Positions 1-8,966 of a DNA stretch of 25,000 bases are shown one piece after another; positions within the stretch are counted from its first letter, which is position 1, and the number at the start of each line of letters is the position of its first letter. The notes beneath the pieces were generated by a model that searched no databases, was not told where the DNA came from, and saw only the letters and a program-made list of their open reading frames with translations. Both the position numbers and the translations under genes were made by a program. This DNA comes from Chara braunii (Eukaryota > Streptophyta > Charophyceae > Charales > Characeae), in assembly GCA_003427395.1 (NCBI GenBank), contig BFEA01000160.1, positions 346,881-371,880 of the forward strand. Reading direction: 5' to 3'.

Positions 1-750
1 AGAGAGAGAGAGTCACAGTTCACTGGCACTCAGTCAACTGGTGGCATCGATGTACCCATCCACCGCAGCAATTAGCAATTGCTCGCGCACTCGTTTCGCT
101 AGTCTATCGGTCGGCCAATCGGCAAGTCGATCACTCAGTCACCTACGCGCATCCTTTCACTCACTCGCGCACTGCGCCACCGCATCGGTGAGTCCACTCA
201 CCCCGCCGGTCATTCATATTCACCTGTCTACCGAGTCTCACACCCATCATCCCCCAACCTCTCACTCGCCCATCCAATCACTCGCCCATCCAATCACTCA
301 CCCATCATCCAATCACACTCACTCTCATTCACTCACTCGTCCTTCGCCACTTACTCGCTCGTCACTCCCCTACCGTCTTCCCCCGAGCACAACGCACCTT
401 CATTTTGACCGTATCGGGCCGGAAACATGCCTTGCATACGTTCATTTTCAGGGTGCGTTATGTTCGGTGGAAGACGATAGTCCATCGACTCTCTGCGACT
501 CTCTGAAGCAGCTAGCTAATACATCGCTCATCCGACCCTCATGTAAGCAGAAAAAACAAGCGCTCCGTCCGATCACAGATTCTATCGGGTCGCTCGTCCA
601 CCACTTCCATTACCAAGCGCTTCATCCATTCATCACCTTCGCTCACTCATCGCTGAAGTCATCCTGTCGCCCATCCTTCCTCGCCCCATTCGCGCATGTT
701 CCATTCAACCATTCACTCGCCGTCTTTTCAATCAATCAATCAATCTCAAG
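1..750. repeat. Degenerate TCAC/CCAT-type simple-sequence tract
   Basis: The stretch opens with an AG dinucleotide run (1-12) and continues as C/T/A-rich sequence in which CACTCACTC, CATCCAATCACTC and related tetranucleotide variants recur, most densely at 220-350 and again as ATCAATCAATCAATC near 729-745. A 340-codon open frame runs through it (41-1063), but its product is almost only Ser, His, Thr, Pro and Leu, as expected when a repeat lacking stop triplets is translated. I see no domain or splice structure and treat it as non-coding, degenerate microsatellite-derived DNA. Confidence 0.6.
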
Positions 751-751
751 G

Positions 752-1012
752 TCACTCTACCCGTTGCAAACATCCACTCGTTGCATTCTTTCGGTATTTG
801 TCATTTGCTTTCGCCCATCAGCAAACGGGTTATGGGTCACTCTACCCCCTGCAAACATCCGCTCGTTGTTCCATTCTTTCGGTATTTGTCATTTGCTTTC
901 GTCCATCAGCAAACGGGTTATGGATCACTCTACCCCTTGCAAACATCCACTCGTTGTTGCATTCTTTCGGTATTTGTCATTTGCTTTCGTCCATCGGCAA
1001 GCGGGTTATGGG
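752..1012. repeat. Three-copy 85-88 bp tandem repeat
   Basis: Three head-to-tail units lie at 752-836 (85 bp), 837-924 (88 bp) and 925-1012 (88 bp). Each starts TCACTCTACCC, has TTTCGGTATTTGTCATTTGC in the middle and ends GGGTTATGG. Units 2 and 3 differ at only a few positions; unit 1 lacks three bases. Because 88 is not a multiple of three, the same DNA is read in a different frame in each unit, and all three plus-strand frames stay open. That explains the overlapping long open frames here without invoking a protein. Confidence 0.9.
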
Positions 1013-1677
1013 ATTCATCCACTTGCTTGCGTTCGACTGAGAGTTGGATGCGCATGGGAGTGATGGATGCATCGCTCGACAAAGGATCAGAGGATCAGAT
1101 CCAGTGATCAATCAATTTGACAATTTTTCAGCGATGGATTACAGTGACCGGTTCCGCGGAACGACGACCGGCTTAAGCTGATGCTTAGGATGCTTAGGAT
1201 GCTTAGGCTTGACGATGGAGCACGACGACACGCTAGAAAAGACACGCTAGAAATAACAGAGAAAATCGAAAAAGGAAGGGGGAGAAAGAAAAAAAAAAGA
1301 TGCTTGGTAGAGAGAGCGGGGGGTGGGGGTGTTTCGGAGCACGTAAGCGATAACTTCCTACCATCGTAGGTGAATGAAGAAACCAGTGAGAGCATACCCC
1401 CACTACCGGTAGGACTTTTTCTGGACGCATCTGACTGCAATTACAGCCCACCGAGGGTGCATCTGACCGCAATTAGGTCTAGAACTGGTAAGAAAAAAAA
1501 AAAAGGTCCGAATGTGGTGAGCATGCCGGGAGTAAGTGAGCGTAAGTTACGCCTCAGGTACTGTTGAATCGCGAGACGGCGAGCATCCGCCGCCGACAGA
1601 TCTGCCGCTTTGGATCTGCGAAAGGCCAGAGAAAAGACGAAGGAGAATTGCCTGATATATCGTATCTGTTCTGTTTG
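1013..1677. other. No gene recognised; short direct repeats
   Basis: No convincing coding sequence is seen. Small duplications are present: ATGCTTAGG three times in tandem (1181-1207), GACACGCTAGAAA twice (1227-1253), and a 17-base segment beginning GCATCTGA at 1427-1443 and 1459-1475 with one difference. A run of about twelve A lies near 1493-1504. These look like replication-slippage products. Confidence 0.5.
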
Positions 1678-1706
1678 AAAAAAAAAAAAAAAAAAAAAAA
1701 AAAAAA
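1678..1706 (+). repeat. A29 homopolymer
   Basis: Twenty-nine consecutive A. It could be the tail of a retroposed RNA on the plus strand, but there is no AATAAA in the preceding 40 bases and I found no flanking target duplication, so an expanded homopolymer is equally possible. Confidence 0.85.
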
Positions 1707-1849
1707 CGGCACAGACCTAGGGCAGGCAAAGGCAACAGCGGGGGGAGCGACCGGTCGTCGACGGCAGCTCTACAAATACCAAAACATCTGCATTTAGCAC
1801 GCGATGTTGGATCTGTGCTGGTTTAGCGCATACGACTGAAATCACGGTC

Positions 1850-2545
1850 AGTGGGTGTGTGGAGGTCGTCGTGACGAAAAAGAGCCACAAAATTAAAAAA
1901 AGAGCCACAAAAGGGACTCGAGAAGAAAGGGTGGAGATGAAGCAAAAAGGAAGGAAGGAGGGACAAAGGGAGGAAAGGAACGTCGGCGAAAACAGGAAAG
2001 CAAGGGGGGAAAAGCGCACGACGGGGCTACAGATGCCGGAGGAGAGAGAGAGAGAGAGACGACGAAGACGATGGCGATGGCGGTAGAGGGGAGGGTGGAA
2101 CTGCTGGTGGAGGGGGGCGGAGAGCAGAAGAACGAGGAAGAGGATGATGGGGGGAGGGGGGAAATGCAGGTGGGAGGGGGAAGAAGAAGAAGAGGTCGCA
2201 CACCGAAGATAAGCTTGGGAACTGGTAGGTGGCCAAGGCAAGGAAAGGAACACGAGAATGGGTCGGGCGTAACGCAGAGACGGAAGAATATACCAAGAAA
2301 TGATGCGACAATAGGAGGAAGATGATGAGGGCAGCAGATACAGCAGATACGACTCAGGGGTGTCAAGGGAGGGCGGAGAAAAAAGGGAGGAACAGGAGTG
2401 AGGAGAGGCAAAGGAGGAATGAACGAAAAAGGGGAAATGGAGATAAGAGTGGGAAGAAAACGTGGAAGGAGAAACAAGAGGGGAGGAAAATAGACGGCAG
2501 GAGACACGGACGATGTAAGAGCGAGGAGAGGAGGGGACGAATTGT
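1850..2545. repeat. Purine-rich tract of about 700 bp
   Basis: The plus strand is dominated by A and G over roughly 700 bases, with GGAGG, AAGAAG and GAGAGAGAGAGA (about 2042-2058) motifs. Translation gives Arg/Glu/Lys/Gly-rich frames on plus and Ser/Pro/Phe/Leu-rich frames on minus, the longest 222 codons (1893-2561). These are what a strand-asymmetric tract yields and no domain is visible. Such tracts can form triplex-type structures, which is an inference from base composition only. Confidence 0.75.
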
Positions 2546-2615
2546 CGTCGCTTATTTGCAATTTTTTATTTACTTATTTATTTATTTATTTTTGCATAAA
2601 ATAAAAATAAAAAAA
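2546..2615. repeat. AT-rich TTTA/ATAAA run
   Basis: ATTTACTTATTTATTTATT followed by a short A/T stretch separates the purine tract from mixed sequence. Similar ATAAATAAA-type tails occur at the 3' end of the LINE near 12460-12480, so this could be an old retroelement tail, but nothing recognisable abuts it. Confidence 0.5.
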
Positions 2616-3003
2616 TTGCCGTGGCTTTAGCGGACAGAGCATGCAAGTCTTCATGTGGTCCGTGTGACCAGGCCACGTGCTCCGAACTTACCACCTGCAC
2701 CTGCCCCGAATCCCGACCGAATCCCGACCGCACAGTTGTTTGGCGGGATGTTATGTACATGCACGAAATTTTCACAATTCCTTCATGTGGTCCTTGTTGG
2801 TAGTTCCCACAGCACAATCAATGGTTAAGACTCCAGAGGCCTCAACCTGCCTATTATTACTTGTAGCAGGTGCAACTGGGGCTGGGAGTCCAATGGCCCC
2901 CCCTTGGGGCAGATTGTCCGCTGGCAGATGAGATATGGCTATAATGGTCCTCGCACTGGAAAACTTGGTATCCTCCCCTCCCCGGGGCGCTTTCCCCTCG
3001 AAT
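2616..3003. other. No gene recognised
   Basis: Mixed-composition sequence with a tandem GAATCCCGACC pair near 2707-2729 and an 18-base block starting TGGTATCCTC at 2967-2984 that recurs at 3021-3038. The start (GTGGCTTTAGCGGA) faintly resembles a Pol III A box but has an extra base, and no B box follows at a suitable distance. Part of it may be upstream LINE ORF2 decayed beyond recognition. Confidence 0.3.
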
Positions 3004-3380
3004 GATGACTGGATACTTTATGGTATCCTCCCCTCCCCCAGTCTCAAGCAGCAAAAAAGGGTGGGGGATACGTGGCGCTTGTATGCAGAGGCGTCATCAT
3101 GCAGACTATATGGTTGGCCTGGAAGGCCGTTATCTTTCGGGGTGAGAAACAGACAGTTCAGCAACAACAACATCGGATCGGTGTCAATCACAGACTTATG
3201 ATCATTTCGGATTGGAACAAGTGTTCGGCGCAGCAGGACAAGGGCCAATCTTGGTTCAAGACGACCTGGGCCTTGGGCAAGCATCTGACGCTGGTTGGCC
3301 TGGAAGGGAAAATGGTAGTCTGGGTACGGTTCAAGAGGGGGAGACGTTTTCCCTCCCTTCCTTCCAGAGGGCAGCCATAA
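3004..3380 (+). pseudogene. LINE ORF2 C-terminal fragment (5'-truncated copy)
   Basis: Two plus-strand frames read together resemble the last ~110 residues of ORF2 of the large LINE in this window. The first (3004-3071) has WILYGILPSP then KQQKR; the second (from 3072) has WLAWKAVIFRG then KGQSWFKTTWALG. In the large LINE the corresponding positions read VWVLLGGIP, IWKERNLRIFKD and KGQGSWFGATWGLGG. The nucleotide sequence near 3239-3320 also aligns with 11905-11985. A frame change lies near 3072 and everything upstream (endonuclease, reverse transcriptase) is missing, the usual result of incomplete LINE reverse transcription. It has no function of its own. The match to the large LINE is weak at residue level, so the two are related families or old copies, not recent sisters. 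Confidence 0.6.
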
Positions 3381-3460
3381 GGCTACTGTAGTTCAGCAGC
3401 CAAGGTAGGCTGTATACGGTTCAAGAGGGGGAGACGTTTTCCCTTCCTTCCAGAGGGCGG
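3325..3460. repeat. Direct duplication in truncated LINE 3' region
   Basis: TACGGTTCAAGAGGGGGAGA starts at both 3325 and 3415, and each copy continues through CGTTTTCCC to CTTCCAGAGGGC. The first copy has four extra bases (CCCT) in the pyrimidine stretch. Copy spacing is 90 bp. It lies just after the ORF2-like frame, in what should be 3' untranslated sequence. Confidence 0.85.
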
Positions 3461-3556
3461 ACAGAATTAGTCTCGGAGAGATTCTTATTGCTATATTATC
3501 CAATTCTCCAAGAAAGTGGCTGATTTGCCCTCCTGCCTTTTTCAAAATTGAGCTTC

Positions 3557-3583
<27 letters not shown>
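3557..3583 (+). repeat. A27 homopolymer
   Basis: Twenty-seven A with GAGCTTC on both sides (3550-3556 and 3584-3590). It lies inside what I read as the 3' untranslated part of the truncated LINE. It could be an internal retroposition scar or slippage within an A-rich spot. Confidence 0.85.
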
Positions 3584-3587
<4 letters not shown>

Positions 3588-3788
3588 TTCCAAGTTTGAG
3601 TTTTGGAAATTACGGATTTTGGAATGGGACGCTGGACCCGGTTTGCAGCCGTGTTTATTGATAACTACATGTAGTCGGTTTTGTTCCAAAGCGAAAGAAT
3701 GCTGCCAGGATAACTCGGGGTCGAATTGTGAGGTCCCCGGCCTCATTCCTATGATTCTGCAATAAACGATCCTTTCCAACAAAAAAAA
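3584..3788 (+). mobile_element. LINE 3' terminus with AATAAA and A tail
   Basis: Bases 3701-3743 (GCTGCCAGGATAACTC onward) match the 3' untranslated end of the large LINE at 12387-12429 with 5 differences in 43 aligned positions, by eye. Downstream is AATAAA (3761-3766), then 14 bases, then an A8 run (3781-3788). That is the arrangement of a polyadenylated retroposed RNA. Together with the ORF2 fragment upstream it makes 3004-3788 a 5'-truncated LINE. Alternatively it is a SINE that borrowed a LINE tail, but the ORF2-like sequence directly upstream favours a truncated LINE. Confidence 0.65.
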
Positions 3789-3859
3789 GAAAAGGTGAAA
3801 AGAGAATTTGCGACCACCTCAAGAAGTGGCCTCGAAAAGGGCCCTCCTATCCAGCGGCC

Positions 3860-3871
3860 TAGCTCAGTCGG
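3860..3871 (+). promoter_or_regulatory. Pol III internal promoter A box of the SINE
   Basis: TAGCTCAGTCGG fits the eukaryotic A-box consensus TRGCNNAGYNGG at every position. It is the 5' half of the type 2 internal promoter. Confidence 0.8.
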
Positions 3872-3903
3872 TAAGGCACGCAAGTGGCAGTCAGCAGGTC
3901 TTG

Positions 3904-3913
3904 GGTTCAATCC
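3904..3913 (+). promoter_or_regulatory. Pol III internal promoter B box of the SINE
   Basis: GGTTCAATCC fits the B-box consensus GGTTCRANNCC over its first ten positions. It starts 44 bases after the A-box start and sits in a T-arm-like stem with a seven-base loop (3906-3912). Confidence 0.8.
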
Positions 3914-3991
3914 CCGTTGGCCTCATGTACCTGCCTGGGCAAGCTTGGTGCCCGCCACCTGGAGATAGGTGGGTCGACCTCCGAGTGGCAT

Positions 3992-4192
3992 GAGCAGAGA
4001 CTGCTGATGTTCGTAGGGGAAGAGGACCGGAGGGGAGGCACAGGGGTCCTGATGCGGCTGACCCCTGGACCCGAGGCATTGAGCAGAGACTGCTGATGTT
4101 CGTAGGGGGAGGGGACCGGGGGGAGGCACAGTGACTGGCCCATCGACCGGAGGGGAGGCACAGTGCCCATCGACCGGAGGGGAGGCACAGTG
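3992..4192. repeat. Internal duplications in SINE body
   Basis: A block of about 52 bases beginning GAGCAGAGACTGCTGATGTT occurs at 3992-4043 and, slightly changed, at 4081-4131. Its last part, CCGGAGGGGAGGCACAGTG, then recurs in two exact 25-base units starting CATCGACCGG at 4141-4165 and 4168-4192. The SINE body thus grew by local duplication of one segment. Confidence 0.85.
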
Positions 4193-4434
4193 ACTGGGCC
4201 ATCGAAGAACCTCGGGCTTGATGCTACCAGCTGACTCCTGGAGCAGGTATTACCGCACCTGCCGACTTCCAGTGCAGGTATCACCGCTGGTGGGTGCAGC
4301 GCCCGCATGTTCACTTGTTCGAAGATTGAGCACAGATATCCCTGCTACGCATGTGCACAGATATGACTGCCACGGGGTTCCCAATAATTCTGTAATGACA
4401 ATAAAAAAAAGGCATGAAAGGCCGTCCTGTCCAG

Positions 4435-5188
4435 ATTTGACAGGTAATTGAATTGGTTGGGTTGGCCCAGCTATCGGCCGCGGCGCTTTCCCGTTAACAT
4501 GCCGCGCCTTTAGGGCTTCGGGGTAGAGTACCACAATGGTGGCAAGCGCCAGCCAGAAAAAATTCACAACGGTACCCTGGCGCTTCGGCGAATATCGACG
4601 CGCAGGGGCATTCCAGGCTGGCCATCGATATGATGGCCAAATACTGGTAATTTAAATGAATTAGCCTTTAAAAAAAAAAAAAAAAAAGTACAATAGGGTA
4701 GGGGGAGAACCCAATGTGACCCACATAGTACCGCAAAATTTGAGATTTCAGGTTATCAGTTTCCCGTGTGTGTACACCCTAAGTAATGGAGAGTGGATGT
4801 TCCCCTCCCGTTGCTCCATTCACCCTGCCTGTTCACAATGTCGTCAGGATGTGAGCATTCTCCGGGCCATTACCCAGCTTAAAATCCTCATTTTTTTTAT
4901 TTATTTTTTTACCAAACACTTTTTCTTTTTTGAAATGGACCATTTCTCCATTTATGTGTGTCATCTTCTCTGTATTGTTCCAATTTTAACATTTTTATTT
5001 AAAAATATTCAATCGAGGTCGGGGAACTCGGAATTCAACCTGGAGATTACTGACAACATCGGTCAGCTTAGCTTCATAGAGGGAAAACCAAAACTACAAA
5101 CAGCTCGGGTCCTCATGACCTCTGTCCTGAAGTTCCTACTCTGAGCAAAAAAAAAAAGTTGTCTCCAGGGCCAGAAAATTTGTACAAA
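4435..5188. other. No gene recognised; two A-tailed segments
   Basis: GC-rich sequence with inverted GGCGC/GCGCC-type motifs at 4470-4620 ends in A18 (4670-4687), and a second stretch ends in A11 near 5147-5157. Neither A run is preceded by AATAAA. A 142-codon open frame (4716-5144) crosses the second stretch. It contains a Phe/Ile-rich middle made from a T-rich tract and has no motif I recognise, so I do not call it a gene. Old retroposed fragments are the likeliest content. Confidence 0.35.
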
Positions 5189-5268
5189 CCTAGGCTACCA
5201 GAGTGGCCCAGGTCCACTTGCCCCGGCGGGCCAAAAAGAAATAAAAAAATAAAAAAATAAAAAATATT
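5189..5268 (-). mobile_element. Left arm of an inverted-repeat (MITE-like) element
   Basis: CCTAGGCTACCAG (5189-5201) then a GC-rich segment then an A/T-rich run. Read on the minus strand this is T-rich, then a GC-rich block, then CTGGTAGCCTAGG. The same order occurs on the plus strand at 12525-12587 and again at 23905-23965. The two copies nearest the LINE face opposite ways, like terminal inverted repeats of one short element. The GC-rich parts match only in places, so the arms have diverged. Confidence 0.55.
5255..5268. repeat. Possible LINE target-site duplication, left copy
   Basis: AAATAAAAAATATT here equals 12473-12486 exactly. The length is typical for LINE insertions. The sequence is very AT-rich, so coincidence is a real possibility. 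Confidence 0.45.
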
Positions 5269-5400
5269 TTTATTTAAATTTTTATTTTAAATTTGGTAAA
5301 GAATTTCGATGTGACTCTTAGGCAAAAGTTATTCCGTTGGACCCTAAAACCAAAAGAACGCCCCAGGGGGAAAAAGTGGTGAGCTACGGTGGCGCGAAGC

Positions 5401-5439
5401 GGTGCTAGCACTGGTGCGTACGCACTCGGCCCTAGCACC
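5401..5439. other. Nested palindromes in LINE 5' untranslated region
   Basis: GGTGCTAG (5401-5408) and CTAGCACC (5432-5439) are perfect inverted repeats around the 12-base palindrome GTGCGTACGCAC (5414-5425). The two share nearly the same centre, so the RNA can form one stem-loop within another. Its role is unknown. Structured 5' ends are known in several LINE families, but I see no specific ribozyme signature. Confidence 0.6.
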
Positions 5440-5697
5440 TCCTGCCTTCGGCATGCCTAACCGGCGTCGACGGTCCTGGCGTGGAATCGCTTGGCGTAGT
5501 TTGGCAACTCAACGCTTTCATGTGGACGAAAGTCGGTGGCGGTGACCATAGTTGAGTTTGTCAGCGGATAGATTGACAATGTCTTCGTTCCCGCTCTCTG
5601 GAACATGGAATTTGAATTGTCAACTCTTATGTGGTTTTTGTACTAGTCAACAGTTACATCACGTTGTCGAAGGGCGGTTGCTAGCCCTTGGATAGCC

Positions 5698-7807
5698 ATG
5701 GAAGCAATGCATACCCCTCCGGGGGCTCAAGAGACAGGAGCTCAAGGAGATAGAGCTAAAGTTCCGAATGATAACGCGCTTGATGAAAAACGAGTGAAGG
5801 AGATGATGAGAGCTTGCTATGAAGATGGCATCCTTCCGGTGAACATTGATGGAGGCACCATGGAAGTCAATGGCAGGGAGGTAATTTTCGTGCTTAACGA
5901 CTCGATTGACGAACTGAAGGTGAGGTGGCTGAAGGCCAGGACGATGACGATGATATTTCGTGATGGGGCAAGATTCCTTCCAAGGAGAGTCAAGGAAGAT
6001 GTTATTCGTGCTTACGAAGGTGATTGGATAAGGGACGACACCTTTGGAACAAATTTCAAACGAGGCCGAACCAAAGTGGAGTCTCCGAATGTGGCTTTTT
6101 ATATTCCAACGATACAAGAAATTACCGATTAGATGTTGAACAAGAAGACCGATTTCATCGATTTGGGCGGAACCACATACCGCACGAAGTTCAAACCCTG
6201 GATGACCAGGGCCGAAGTCAGAGATTGGAGGATGACTATTGATGAGAAGGTTTTTTTTGGTAGTTTCTGTTGGAGTATCTCTGGACAAGATGGTATTTCT
6301 ACGAGATCACGTGGAGAGAGCGATTGGGAGAGTTGTGAAGGCCCATTTACCAGAAGCCGACGAGACTGACAAAAAAATGGTAAACCAGCGGTTTGATATT
6401 GACTCCAGTAGGAAAGAGTTTATGGAGGATAAGATATGGATCAAAACCTGCCAGGGAGACCTCATGGAGGTGAAGTTGGCATGTGCTGATAGCAAATGGT
6501 GCAGAAGCTGTCGCACATTCTTCCATACGGAAGATACTTGCAGAAGGTCTGCAAGGAGGAATCAAGGGGAGCGACCTTCCAACAATCCACAAGCGTCTAC
6601 TACCTCTACAGGAGGAGTTCCTCGGTCACAATATCGAGGTCCGCTCCGAGCACCAGGAGTGGCCGCCCAACAGACCTCCAAAGCAGGAATCAGCAACATG
6701 GCGCCACATGAAATTCCAACGGAAACTGTACTTCGAGTTAATCCTACGTTTTGCCCCTTCCCTTGACAGTCAAGTAGAGGAGGAGGAGTCCAGCAACCCG
6801 TCCCGATGAATCCGACGTCAAATCTTGCATGGGTATCATATCTACAAGGAATTCCACCGCATCCGTTTCTGCCTTAACAACAAGGCTTCTCTGCTGCAAA
6901 TCAACTTCTGAATGTTAGTCCTTCAATGGTTAACCTTCATGCTTTTGCCCCTTGGACCTACGGACAGGGGGGTACGCTCCAAGGTATGAATCAGGGTATG
7001 GGAATGAATCCCCAATACCAGCAGTCAGTGCCCCCTGTTGGGGGCTCAACCTCTCAGGTAGGTATCCCTTGGAAAAGCACGAAGGCTAAGTGAGGGAACA
7101 CGAGTTGATATTCAAGTTGATGGACCGATGGTTGAAGCCTCACATAGTTCCAGTAGCTCCTTTCGGTCTACGTCTCAAACTCCTTCGCGGACCTCAGGTA
7201 GACAAAAGTCCTTTCAAGCTCAAATGGAAGCCCTCTCGAAAGACCAGAGTAGTGTTGTAGCAAAACTTCTTCCGATTGTTCTTACTGCAGTTAGGGATTC
7301 CTTTTGGGTTGTTGCATGGATAGGTGTGGATGGGATCCCCCTGTTGTTTAATATGACGTGTCCGAAGTCTCTGATGCCCTGTATCACGAAAAACCTTGCT
7401 CAAACACTGTTTCAGGGTAAACTCACTCTTCGATTCATTGCTGAAGTTTCCATGCCTCGATTTCTTGTCGACATTGTCGGTAGTCGAGTAAAACTTTTTG
7501 CGCCACTTTTCGATGTTCATTTTGCTGTGGGTCAGCTAGACTCCTTGAAAAGCGAAGGTCTTCGCCTAATCCCCCTAGCTTGGTTCTTGGATGCTAGAAG
7601 CCGGAACTGCGGCGAATTAAAGTGGCTACTAATACGACTATTGAATTCCTCCACGAATTGAACTCCAAACTGGGTAAGAACAAAAAGCTTGATTCGCCTT
7701 GTTTAAAACGAATCCTTCTTGAGCCATGGCCTCAATCTGGGGTAGTTCCGACAAGTTCAGTCCAGATCCAACCTACTGGATCCTTGCCCATGAATGGGAA
7801 GATTTAA
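5698..7807 (+). pseudogene. LINE ORF1 pseudogene (DUF4283-like, CCHC zinc knuckle)
   Basis: ORF1 proteins of plant L1 elements bind the LINE RNA in a ribonucleoprotein. The start ATG at 5698 has a good context (GCCATGG). The first open part (5698-6132) ends in TAG; the same frame resumes at 6133 with FIDLGG and KPWMTRAEVRDW, then the frame changes at a T8 run (6251-6258). The next frame carries a DUF4283-like segment and a zinc knuckle C-x2-C-x4-H-x4-C (6500-6541: CRSCRTFFHTEDTC), then a Gln/Pro/Gly/Met-rich tail with stops at 6764 and 6881. Another frame change near 7085 leads to a Ser-rich segment (7128-7661), and a last change leads to a frame ending TAA at 7805-7807. Expected length is about 700 residues. 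The DUF4283 label rests on layout and general resemblance; the knuckle is certain in the sequence. Confidence 0.75.
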
Positions 7808-8530
7808 ACTAGCTACGTGGAATATTCGTGGGTTGGGTGACTCGAACGGGAGGAATAAACGTGGGCGCTTAAAGAGCTGGATCCATGACAAAAAAATAGG
7901 CATCGTTTGTCTTCAAGAGACTAAGCTCTCAGAGTCCAAAATTGTAGAGCTAGGAGCATGGTGGGATGGACCACAAATTTGGTCTCAAGCCTGTGGTTCG
8001 AGAGGTGGTGTTTTTTTTTTTTTTCTTGGAACCTGAAATCTAAGATTGTTGATTTTTGTGCAGATCTATGGGGTCGTTGGTCTTGGGTAAAACTATGGAT
8101 GGGGAAGGACGAGTGGGTGATCGCCTCTATATATGCGCTTACTAACTGCAAAGAACGAGAATTTTTTTTGAGTGATCTTCTATTGTTTATTCCAAACTGC
8201 GAGAACTTGATTATTGTCAGTGATTGGAATACCTCTTTGGATAAAAACGATCTTACTAGGAGAAGCAAGGACATCAAAGAACTAACCGATCTGATGGGTG
8301 ACTTGGACTTGTCGGAACCATATAGTCTATTGCACCCTGGCAACTCGAGTTATACCTGGACGGTCACCTCAAATTTCGGGGAGGGTAAGGGCACGGTGAG
8401 CAGAAGATTATAGTTCTTTTTGGTGTCACTTTCGGTGTGGAACACCACGATTAATATTTCTAAGTAGTCGGGTACCCTTTCAGACCATAAACCGGTTTTG
8501 CTCTCGCTTGATGGTACTAAAACCGAAAGG
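7794..8530 (+). pseudogene. ORF2 segment: APE-like endonuclease
   Basis: Motifs in order: WNIRGLG (metal-binding Asn, codon 7821-7823), VCLQETKL (catalytic Glu, 7917-7919), IVSDWN (the GDFN-type Asp motif, 8222-8224), SYTW (about 8350) and SDHKPVLLSL (Asp-His pair, 8483-8488). The sequence switches from the first frame to a second one at the T14 run 8011-8024. All the catalytic residues expected for the fold are still recognisable. Confidence 0.85.
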
Positions 8531-8966
8531 GGCCCCGGATACTTCAGGGTTAACACTGAGATTTTAAAAGACTCGGAGATCAAGGATTGGATGCACAGAT
8601 TTTGGGTGGACTGAAAAAAATAACCAAGATTCCTTTGACTCTGTTGCTGATTGGTGGGATGCATGTTCGAGGATTTTTTCGAAACGTTTGGGCATTTTCT
8701 CACGTATTTTAACTGCTGATAGGAGCAAACAAGAAACTGCTCTGATTAAAAAATTAAAATATGCTGAATCATGAATGAACTTGTACCCTATCTCCAACCG
8801 AGTGTGGAGCCCTATTAGGGCAAAATACATGGTAGAATGGGACGCTTATCAACAAGAGCAATCGAACGTTTGGGTTGAGCGGTTGAAAATCAAAGGAATT
8901 GCGATCTATAACCGCATGACTAGAGAAACATTCCAAAAACTGACACCAAAACGATTGACTTAATCG

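Larger units (their letters stand above)
3855..4415 (+). mobile_element. tRNA-derived SINE with repeated body
   Basis: The head is tRNA-like. A perfect A-box consensus match TAGCTCAGTCGG (3860-3871) and a B box GGTTCAATCC (3904-3913) are spaced as in a tRNA, and GGCC at 3856-3859 can pair with GGCC at 3919-3922 as a partial acceptor stem. The body has no tRNA similarity and contains internal duplications (3992-4192). It ends with AATAAAAAAAA (4399-4410). The flanks GAAAAGGGCCCTCCTATCCAG (3834-3854) and GAAAGGCCGTCCTGTCCAG (4416-4434) are similar and may be a diverged target-site duplication, which sets the boundaries I give. Such elements are transcribed by RNA polymerase III and moved by LINE enzymes. 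It is non-coding. The anticodon arm is degenerate, so it is unlikely to be a working tRNA gene. Confidence 0.75.

Noticed and set aside
41-1063. 340-codon open frame as a protein gene
   Set aside because: Composition is almost only Ser/His/Thr/Pro/Leu from a stop-poor simple repeat, and the other forward frames are open too.
1893-2561. 222-codon minus-strand frame as a Pro/Ser-rich protein
   Set aside because: It follows from the purine/pyrimidine strand bias; no domain or conserved start context.
2616-2720. A second tRNA-derived SINE head
   Set aside because: The A-box-like sequence has an inserted base and there is no B box at the right distance.
3855-3925. A functional tRNA gene
   Set aside because: The anticodon arm does not fold properly and the sequence continues into a repeat body with an A-rich end.
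4716-5144. 142-codon frame between two A runs as a retrogene
   Set aside because: Its hydrophobic middle is made by T-rich DNA, no family motif is visible and no AATAAA precedes the A run.
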